A stretch of DNA of 64,000 nt from positions 77,501 through 141,500 of the forward strand of contig CAUYUJ010020740.1 of assembly GCA_963575745.1 (NCBI GenBank), in the 5' to 3' direction. Under the pieces are notes generated by a model. That model saw only the letters and a program-made list of their open reading frames with translations, did not search any database and was not told the origin of the DNA. This document shows, piece after piece, positions 56,346 through 64,000 of this stretch. Each line of letters begins with the position of its first letter. Within the stretch, counting starts at the first letter, position 1. Made by a program: the position numbers and the translations under genes. This stretch comes from Prorocentrum cordatum (lineage: Eukaryota; Sar; Dinophyceae; Prorocentrales; Prorocentraceae).

Positions 56346-57329
56346 CTGTGTTTCCTCCCCCAGGCCCAGCCCCCATGACGTTCCTCTCATCGTCCTCCCG
56401 GGCATCCCATCCAACCTCCCTCGTCGTCGGTTTCGTCTTCCCCGTCGTCTGGCTGCGCTTCATTATCCTCATCGTTCTTGATCGCCTTTTCATAAATGTA
56501 TCGTCCTTGTTTGTTTGTTTGTTTCCAAAGCTGTACGATCTTACATCATCACCCTCACTACCATCACGACCACCATCATCATCATCAGCATCATCATCAA
56601 AAAAAAGCGGGCACTGGCGCTCCTCCTCGGCTGGAGACTCCAAAGGCATCTTGCTTTCGGACAGTAACAGGGGGAGGGAACGAGAGAGCGAGGGCTCGGA
56701 CAAGGACAAGCGCGCTCCCGTCTTCCTCATGTTGCTGATTGCCCTCCTACCTCTTACCTCATTTTCATTTCCGCTTTCGTTTTTCGGGATTCGTGCGTCG
56801 TTTGGCCTTCGGGCAGCGCCCTCCAGATCGTCCTCGCTCCCATTGGTGGATTTGGCTTTGATTCTGAATTCTGGATCCTTGTCAGAATCGGGAACATGTA
56901 CATCTGCGACCGCTTGCGAGCCCTACCCATACGAGTCCACTCGACGCTGAGGTATCGGACAACCCCGCTGGGGTCCACCCGGCTGCATACATCCCTCGAA
57001 TCCCGAACCCCGATTTTGTCTTTCAGAAATCTGATTTGCAGGGAAACGGTTCACACGTGGTTGCCCAGTACGGGGAGCGATTTTGAGGGCCAGGATAGAA
57101 CTCAGGGCGTCGGGAGCATTCCGTAGTGCATGTTCTGTTGTTCGCATTTTTGTGATGTTGGACCCTGTTATGAAAGGCAGCGGCCTCCGGCGAAACAAAT
57201 GTCCCAAATACGAGGTTCAGGCTCAGCTCCCCGGGATCCGCGCGGAGGAGACAAGACGACGTCGGAGTCTCAGGTACACCGCACTCACATCTATACCCCT
57301 GGGTGGGTGTATGGGCGGCCGTTTTTGCG
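56346..57329. other. Intergenic, no gene recognised
   Basis: CATCAT repeats at about 56555-56600, then unique sequence. No convincing frame. Confidence 0.4.
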
Positions 57330-57690
57330 CTGTCATGTGCGCGCATGTGCGCGGCATGTGCCAGTCATGTGCCAGGCCTGTGCGGTCCTTCTTGGATGAA
57401 CTTCCTACTGTGCACGTCGTGCCCGGACATGTGCGGGGGCATGTGCGCTGTGTTTTGATGTATCCATCATACGCACATGCACGCACAGTCCGACGCACAT
57501 GCGCGCACATGCCTGCACATGCGGGAGGTGTTCGAGAATCGCAGATCTGTCATCGGCACATGCACGCACATGCCTGCGCAACCTCTCTTCGGGAGGCCGC
57601 GCGGGCCCGCACATGCACGCACATGCGGTGAAGCGCGCGGGCGCACATGCGTGCACATCCCAATGCACATGCACGCTCATGCCCTAGGAG
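57330..57690. repeat. Strand-switching CATGTGCG minisatellite
   Basis: 57330-57460 carries GCATGTGC-type words. 57465-57690 carries the complement GCACATGC, so the two halves face each other and could fold. A single-orientation array of the same word lies at 59235-59420. Confidence 0.75.
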
Positions 57691-58062
57691 CTGTCTGGGA
57701 CCCCTGTGCCTCCAATGCCTCCTGGCCTTCGCAGAGCTAACCTGGGGCGTGCCAGGGCTTCCTGAAAGAGTTTGTTGTGCGTTTAGACTCGCCCGCTGCT
57801 GGCGGGGGCGGTTCTTCGCCCGGTTCGTGAGCTGGCGGTGGCGCGCCCGCCTAATAAAATACTCTCCCGCGCGCCTTCTCAGCTCGGCCGGAGAAGCAGG
57901 GATGGGGGGGGGGAGGTGGAGGGGGGGGGAGGAGGGGGGGGCGGAGGAGGCGGGCGCCCCCGGCTCGGCCGGCCCGCCTGCCTGTTCGGCTCGGCCAGAG
58001 GAGAAGGAGGAGGAGGAGGAGGAGGAGGAGGAGGAGGAGGAGGAGGAGGAGGAGGAGGAGGT
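57691..58062. other. Intergenic; G runs and GGA block
   Basis: 57900-57950 G runs; 58003-58062 GGA units. No gene. Confidence 0.6.
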
Positions 58063-59235
58063 GAGAGTTGCGAGGATGTCTCAGGCGAAAGTGGCTTGAC
58101 GGCCCGAGCTCAGGGAATCTCGGAATCGCTGGCCTGGCTCGGCCACTGGCGAGCTCGGCCTGTGCGAATACTGCGCGTACCTGTGCAGTGCATGTGCGGG
58201 ACGTGCAAGAATGCCGGGGCCGGCGTTCGTCTCCGGACGCCGGCGCGTTCGCGTCCGGCCAGTTCCGCGTGAGACGTCGTCGGCAATTTGGAGGCCGACG
58301 TGCTTTGACATGAAGTGATCTGGCCACCTTCGCCTGAGACATCCTCGCAACTCTGGTCTCGGAGATGCCCTGCCCCATGGTGGCCCGGCCACTTTCGCTT
58401 GAGACATCCTCGGGACTCTGGGTTTCGAGACGCCCTGAGCTGAGGTGGTTAGACCACTTTCGCCTGAGACATCCTCGCAACTCTGACCTCAGAGATCTCC
58501 TGCCCCATGCTGGTCAGGCCACGGTCGCCTGAGACATCCTCGCAAGTCTCGATTCCGATATGCCCCGAGCTGAGGTGGTCAGCCACTGTCGCCTGAGACA
58601 TCCTCGCAACCCTGATCTCAATGATGCCCTGCTCGATAGTGTCTCGGCCCCTTTCGCCTGAGACATCCTCGGAACTCTGGGTTCCGAGACGCCCTGAGCT
58701 GAGGTGGTTAGACCACTTTCGCTTTAGACATCCTCGCCCGAGATGCCCTGAGTTGAGCTGTTCAGGCCACTTTTGCCTGAGACATCCTCGCAACTCTGAC
58801 CTCAATGATGCCCTGCTCCATAGTGTCTCGGCCTTTTTCGCCTGAGACCCTCGCAACTCTGGGTTCTGAGATGCCCTGAGCAGGTGGTCAGGCCAGTCCT
58901 GCCTGAGACATCCTCGCAACTCTGGGCTCCGAGATGCCCTGGGCTGAGGTGGTCAGACCACTCTCCCCAGAGACATCCTCGCAACTCTGACCTCAGAGAT
59001 CTCTTGCCCCATGGTGGTCAGGCCACTTTCGCTTGAGACATCCTCACAACTCAGACCTCGGAGGTGTCCTGCCCCATGGTCGTCTGGTCACCTTGACCAG
59101 CGACATCCTCGCCACTCTGGTTTCCAAGATGCCCTGCCCCATGGTGATCCGGCCACGCTTGCCTGAGACATCCTCGGAACTCTGGGTTGCGAAATGCCCC
59201 GAGCTCAGGTGGTCAGGCCACTATCGCCTGCGACA
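58063..59235. repeat. 65-bp satellite with one inverted copy at its left
   Basis: Forward units at 58331, 58396, 58461, 58526, 58590 and onward (period 65, about 14 copies) contain TTCGCCTGAGACATCCTCGC and AACTCTG. The segment 58063-58122 is the reverse complement of one unit. About 200 bp of unrelated sequence separates it from the first forward unit. Confidence 0.9.
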
Positions 59236-59420
59236 TCTCTGCGGCATGTGCGGGCATGTGCGTCTATGCTTTCAGAGTTTTGCTTGACCGTGCATTCGAC
59301 TGTGCGTCGGACGGTGTGGCATGTGCGCGCATGTGCGGCAATGCTGTTGAGGCTTTTGTATATTTGCATGGGCATGTGCATGCGACTGTGCGGCATGTGC
59401 CTGCATGTGCGGCCCCTTCC
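59236..59420. repeat. CATGTGCG minisatellite, single orientation
   Basis: Repeated GGCATGTGCG and GCGCATGTGCGG words, matching the left half of 57330-57690. Confidence 0.75.
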
Positions 59421-60175
59421 GGACCACAATTTCAAAGTGAGCACTATAGAAGTGAGCGCTATAGAAGTGAGTCCGGTGTAGCCCTCGTCCTCTTGCTGAT
59501 CATCCTCCTGCCCCCTCCTCGGTTGGCTGGTTCTCTCGGTGAGGCGGAGCGGAGAGAGTAGAGACGAGGATATGGTTTGCAGTGCCGCTTGGAAGACAGG
59601 AAGGGAGGAGTGAAGGAGGGACGGAGTGAGCTGGCGACGACGACAGCGTCACCACGTCGACTTCAACGCCGCCGCCGGCGATGGCGGCGGCAGCGGCGAC
59701 ATCGACCCTGAGATCCGACGTTGAGAATCACGACTGGAGCTCGACATCCCAATATTTCTGCTGCATTCGCAGCGCTGGAACGATTTGCGCCAGCAAAATG
59801 CAGCGCCGGGATCTCGGGGGACGACGAGGCCGAGGCAGACGAGCCGCAGTCTGGCGAGCTGTGGTCATTACCCCCTCCTGGAGAGACCTTGCGGCTTCGA
59901 CGCTACTCGAGAGAGATCTCTGGCACGATGGGCTCCCCACGGGGGCGGCTGCGGTCAGGGAAGTTTGCTCAGCGAGCCGCCCCCGTGGCTCTGGCCCGCC
60001 ACGCTCCGGCGCGGCACACTGACCACGTGCCAGTCCCCAGGCATCACCGTCCCGAATGTCCCAGCCCCCCCGCCTCACAGTGGGAGTGGCACGCCATCGG
60101 CCAGCAAGGCATGGCGTGTCGCAGGGGCCGTCGACGCGACACGCTGAGCAAAAGATCTGGACCGTAAGGCGGGGA
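59421..60175. other. Intergenic, no firm gene
   Basis: A plus frame at 59721-60167 has a short stretch WHAIGQQGMACRRG that faintly recalls C-terminal fingers of retrotransposon proteins, too weak to call. Confidence 0.35.
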
Positions 60176-60332
60176 CAACGCTGGGAGGGCATAGGCTCGG
60201 GAGATGATGCATCGACCCCCAATCGCTCATCGATCGCCGATAGGGTCCCGATAGCCCACTTCGCTCAGTGTGCGGATTCGCTGTCGGGGGCCCATTGCCG
60301 ATCCATCGGCGATGTATCGCCGATTTCAGGTC
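60176..60332 (+). repeat. Dispersed repeat, copy 2 (partner at 56200-56345)
   Basis: Collinear with 56200-56345. It ends in overlapping CGATCCATCGGCGATG and ATCGCCGAT words. Confidence 0.65.
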
Positions 60333-60916
60333 AAAAGTTTCTCCCCCCCTCCGCCTGAGCCAGTAGTCCCCCCCATGTCGTGCCCCCTCGTGTCAGGAGC
60401 TGAAGCCGGCGCCGACGTCGCCACCATGGATTCTCTCGCCGAAGCACCTCGTTAAGGCAGAATCTTGTAGCAGGTGCAGGGCGGCGCGTCGGCAGAGGGC
60501 AGACAGGGAGCAGGGGACCGAGCGCTTGAGGTTCCCCTCCCCCCCGACGAGCCGGCCCTCCGCCCCAGAAAGATGGTGAAGTAGGCTTGAGAAAGGCAAG
60601 CTCGGGAAACTCTGACGGAGGCTTCTGGCGATAGTGACGTGCAAATCGCTCGCCATAACTTGGGTATACGCCTAACGTCCCCCCCAGCTGCGGCCGGCCA
60701 GCGAGGCCAAGGCCGCCGCCGCCGCGGCGCGGCGCGGCGGGCGGCCACGGCGGCGGGCGGGGGTTGCGCCCGTGGCCAGGATGCTCAGCGCCGCGCGCGG
60801 GGCGCGGAGATCTCGGCCGCGCCCGAGCCGGAGCCCCCCTCACGGCGCGGGGATGGAAGTGGAACTCCAGGGGAGGGGATCGGTGAGCGAAGAGTTGTGA
60901 GAACGTGCGCTTTCGG
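60333..60916. other. Intergenic, GC-rich
   Basis: No gene recognised. GGCGGC-rich near 60700-60760. Confidence 0.4.
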
Positions 60917-61032
60917 AGGTCCGCGCGGATTGCTTGGATCCGCGCTGGAGTCCCTTGGCGGCGCCGCCCCTGGCGCGCTCCGCGCGCCAGGGAAGGGGGT
61001 CCAGCGCAGATCCAGCAAATTCGCGGGGACCT
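60917..61032. repeat. Foldback element, copy B (two nested stems)
   Basis: The outer arms (about 60917-60956 and 60994-61032) are imperfect reverse complements (AGGTCCGCGCGGATT with AATTCGCGGGGACCT). The inner stem is perfect: CCCTGGCGCG (60968-60977) with CGCGCCAGGG (60983-60992), loop CTCCG. Confidence 0.8.
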
Positions 61033-61319
61033 GCGAAAAGTTGAGTGTTTGTTCTGCAATCCCCCAAACAACGCTTGCACTTAGGGGTATTTTAGTTCTT
61101 GCTGAGGAACTGGGCCTGTCTGGCGGTCTGGCGGCTATGTAGCCGCCGTCAACGCCCCGTCGCCGCCCGTCGTCAGGGCCTGTCTAGCACTCTGACCGCC
61201 ATGCCGCCGCCGTCGCCGCCCCGTCGCCGCCTGGTTGCGCCCCGTCGCCGCCCCGTCGTCGCCTTGATCGTCCGGGCCTGTCTTGCGTGCTGGCCGCCAT
61301 GTCGCCGCCCCGTGGCCGC
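61033..61319. other. Intergenic; CCGTCGCCGC repeats
   Basis: Triplet-rich CGCCGC/GTCGCC sequence at 61140-61320. No gene. Confidence 0.5.
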
Positions 61320-61517
61320 CTAGACTTTCTTTTGCTCAGAGAACTTAGATTCTACCCCCATCACTCGCCAGGGGTTATCCGTTACGCGCTTCGATTGGAA
61401 ATTCATATGTGATCGTAACCCTTCGCTCATTTTCCCGATGAACTCATACCATCCCAAGCCAGCCGGTATCGACGCCCCCCCGCCATACTTTGCAACGAAA
61501 GCGCTATGTGCGCGCAC
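61320..61517 (-). CDS. Small hypothetical ORF (65 residues)
   Basis: A minus frame starting ATG at 61517 with non-repetitive, protein-like content (AKYGGGASIPAGLGWYEF, NPWRVMGVESKFS) and a stop at 61320-61322. Codon third positions are not GC-rich, unlike the retrotransposon frames. No family recognised and no neighbour supports it. It may be chance. Confidence 0.2.
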   Translation of the reverse strand: MRAHSAFVAKYGGGASIPAGLGWYEFIGKMSEGLRSHMNFQSKRVTDNPWRVMGVESKFSEQKKV

Positions 61518-61689
61518 TCCTCTTTATCAACAATCTCAAGTTTTCAAAAACCTGTTGCAATTTACCTAACAGCGAAGACTGATGGGTTTCTAATGGTCTC
61601 AAAAGAAAGCATCTTGACTCCTCAGGGGGGTCTGGGCAGATGCCGGACGGGTGCCAGGGAGAATCCGCGGAAGTCGTTTTAAGCAAACA

Positions 61690-62190
61690 GTTACACATTT
61701 CGTGGTCTTCGAGTTCCCAGAATTCCATTCCCGGGCCACATTCTGAATGCCCCAAGCCAACTGTAGGCCACTGTGTGCTCTTCGAGTTCCCAGAACTCCA
61801 TTCCCGGGCCACATTCTGAATGCCCGGAGCCAACTGTAGGCCACTTCGTGCTCTTCGAGTTCCCAGAACTCCATTACCGGGCCACATTTTGAATGCCCGG
61901 AGCCAACTGTAGGCCACTTCGTGGTCCTCGAGTTCCCAGACCTCCATTCCTGGGCATGATTTTGAATGCCTGGAGCCAACTGTAGGCCACTTCGTGGTCT
62001 TCGAGTTCCCAGAACTCCATTCCTGGGCATGATTTTGAATGGCCAGAGCCAACTGTTCGCCACTTCGTGGTCTTCGAGTTCCCAGAATTCCATTCCTCGG
62101 CATGATTTTGAATGCCCGGAGCCAAATGCAGGCCACTTCGTGTTCTTCGAGTTCCCAGAACTCCATTCCCGGGCCACATTTTGAATGCTG
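61690..62190. repeat. 73-bp satellite, seven units
   Basis: GAGTTCCCAGAACTCCATTC recurs at exactly 73-bp steps (61711, 61784, 61857, 61930, 62003, 62076, 62149), with GGCCACTTCGTGGTCTTC and TTTTGAATGCCCGGAGCC. Since 73 is not a multiple of three, each minus frame rotates through all phases, and all three stay open. Confidence 0.95.
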
Positions 62191-63075
62191 AGGCAGGCTG
62201 AGGCTGAGGCTGAGGCAGGCTGAGGCTGAGGCAGGTTGAGACTGAGGCCGAGGCTGAAGGCAGACTGAGGCTGAGGCTGAAGCAGGCTGAGGCTCAGGCT
62301 GAGGCTGAAGCAGGCTGATGCTGAGGCAGACTGAGGCTGAGGCTCAGGCTGATGCAGGCTGAGGCTGAGGCAGGCTGAGGCTGAGGCTGAGGCTGAAGGC
62401 AGACTGAGGCTGAGGCTGAAGCAGGCTGAGGCTGAGGCAGGCAGGCTGAGGCTGAGGCTGAGGCAGGCTGAGGCTGAGGCTGAGGCAGGCAGGCTGAGGC
62501 AGAGGCTGAGGCAGGCTGAGGCTGAGGCTGAGGCTGAGGCTGAGGCAGGGTGAGGCTGAGGCAGGCAGGCTGAGGCTGAGGCTGAGGCTGAAGCAGGCTG
62601 AGGCTGAGGCTGAGGCTGAAGGCAGACTGAGGCTGAGGCTGAGGCTGAGGCTGAGGCAGGCTGAGGCAGGCTGAGGCTGAGGCAGGCTGAGGCAGGCTGA
62701 GGCTGAGGCTGAGGCAGGCTGAGGCTGAGGCAGGCTGAGGCGGAGGCTGAAGGCAGACTGAGGCTGAGGCTGAAGCAGGCTGAGGCTGAGGCTGAGGCTG
62801 AGGCTGAGGCAGAGGCTGAGGCAGGCTGATGTTGAGGCAGGCTGACGCTGAGGCTGAGGCTGATGCAGGCTGAGGCTGAGGCGGGCTGAGGCTGAGGCTG
62901 AGGCAGGCTGAGACTGAGGCTGGCTGAGGCTGAGGCTGAGGCAGGGTGAGGCTGAGGCAGGCTGAGGCCGAGGCTGAAGGCAGACTGAGGCTGAGGCTGA
63001 AGCAGGCTGAGGCTGAGGCTGAGGCAGGCTGAGGCTGAGGCTAAGGCAGGCTGAGGCTGAGGCAGGCTGAGGCTG
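62190..63075. repeat. AGGCTG hexanucleotide block with AGGC shifts
   Basis: About 880 bp of GAGGCT units punctuated by GAGGCAGGCT and GAAGGCAGACT variants. 63078-63140 continues as a GCGACT-type repeat. Units such as AAGGCAGACTGAGGC recur and suggest a longer superimposed period. Confidence 0.95.
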
Positions 63076-63234
63076 GTGCTGTGACTGCGACTGCCGTTGC
63101 CACTGCGACTGTCATCGCGAATGCGACTGCGACTGCGAGAACAGCAGAATTCTACAACTGGATTATCATCTGAATCTTAAGGGGAATGCTTCCAGATATG
63201 CTTCTACACATCGCTGTTAGGTTGCTTTGCCGGG

Positions 63235-63900
63235 ATAATTCAAAAACCTGTTCGGAATCGTTCGAACGACCTTGCGCGCGTGCCGTCGCGAGAATCCTTT
63301 GCAACAGCTGAGACGAAGTGCACGCGCGCGTCGTCGCGTGCGCACGCCGAAATCCTTGAAACACAGTCGGTTTCGAAAGGATTTCGAAATCGACTGTCCA
63401 AACCACATATAAAACACATGATGTTGCAACACGTTTGGTTTTGGCGCCCTGCGAATTCTTCATAAAAACCACAGTGTTATTTTTGCAACATTCCAGAATA
63501 TACTACCAAACGGGCTGCGCGCGCGCATGTCGGAGTCGGTCGAACGACCTTGCGCGCGTGCTGTCGCGAGAATCCTCTGCAACAAATGAGACGAAATGCA
63601 CGCGAGCGTCGTCGCGCGCGCATGCCGAAATCCTTCACAAACCAGTGGTTTCGGAAGGGTTTCAAAGTTGAGTGTCCACACGACATACACAACATAAGGG
63701 TTCGCAGCACGGGTGTTTAACAACAGCGTGCGCGCGTTCTTGCGAATTCTTAAGACAACCGTGCGTTTTTCCTTCCCGGATGTTCACAACATGCTACCAA
63801 ACGGGGTTCGCGCGTGCATGTGAAAATCGTTCGAACGCCCTTTGCGCGCGTGCTGGGGTGGCACGATCCGTGTCAAATCATACCATGCGAGCCACTTCCG
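63235..63900. repeat. ~280-bp tandem repeat, about 2.3 units
   Basis: GAACGACCTTGCGCGCGTGC starts at 63264 and 63542, with a variant at 63833. Shared internal words include TCGCGAGAATCC, CGAAATCCTT and CTACCAAACGGG. No gene. Confidence 0.85.
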
Positions 63901-64000
63901 CGCGTTTGCCGCGCGCATTGCGAATTCCTCCAACACCTTCATCACCGACGCGAAGACGCCGTCGTCATCGTCGTCGGCGTGATCGGCATTGGCGCCTTCG
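63901..64000. other. Right end of window
   Basis: GTCGTC-rich tail, nothing recognised. Confidence 0.4.

Noticed and set aside
59721-60167. Retrotransposon C-terminal finger
   Set aside because: Only one short resemblance (MACRRG); the required Cys set is incomplete.
61690-62190. CRISPR-like array
   Set aside because: Direct tandem units without spacers in a eukaryotic genome.

Overview
The window is nuclear DNA of a dinoflagellate. The decisive evidence is at 44037-44057, where the dinoflagellate spliced leader (reads CCGTAGCC at its start and GGCTCAAG at its end) occurs complete and directly precedes a retrotransposon. Other traits agree: high GC, few and scattered coding remnants, very many unrelated satellites, and exon-like pieces with GT or possibly GC donors. 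The species cannot be named from the sequence alone. There is no bacterial gene organisation, and I saw no CRISPR array, rRNA or tRNA.

The best-preserved unit is a full-length non-LTR (LINE-type) retrotransposon at 44037-50469, flanked by a perfect 17-bp direct repeat (44020-44036 and 50470-50486) that looks like a target-site duplication. Its 5' end is the spliced leader, so this copy seems to have been reverse-transcribed from a trans-spliced mRNA. ORF1 (44171-45271) has a RanBP2-like zinc finger and coiled coil. ORF2 (45273-50316) has an endonuclease, a reverse transcriptase with YIDD, RNase H and zinc fingers. ORF2 starts one base after the ORF1 stop and is broken by three single-base shifts, two clearly in short base runs.

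Around it lie remains of older elements: a reverse transcriptase relic on the minus strand (19436-21640), an RNase H/zinc-finger tail on the minus strand (25330-26220), a reverse transcriptase tail caught in a 504-bp tandem duplication (33300-34552), a decayed endonuclease-RT element with a FADV catalytic box (34790-38640), and an RNase H tail (52340-52570). A few exon-like pieces (11311-11486, 22990-23138 with 24254-24297, 38690-39170) may be broken host genes or more element debris.

Most of the rest is repeats. From left to right: 9-bp GGGACCTGT arrays; a large 'CCAAGAGGCC' family with a three-unit higher-order array (6360-10980); a tetranucleotide block; a 16-bp minisatellite; GAC, GGA, CA and GA microsatellites; 72-bp and 98-bp satellites; a composite element with internal 81-bp repeats present twice; a 65-bp satellite with one inverted copy; strand-switching CATGTGC arrays; a 73-bp satellite; a long AGGCTG block; and a ~280-bp tandem repeat at the right end. 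Several foldback or hairpin structures stand out. Long open frames across these repeats are a by-product of GC-rich repeats lacking stops and are not listed as genes.
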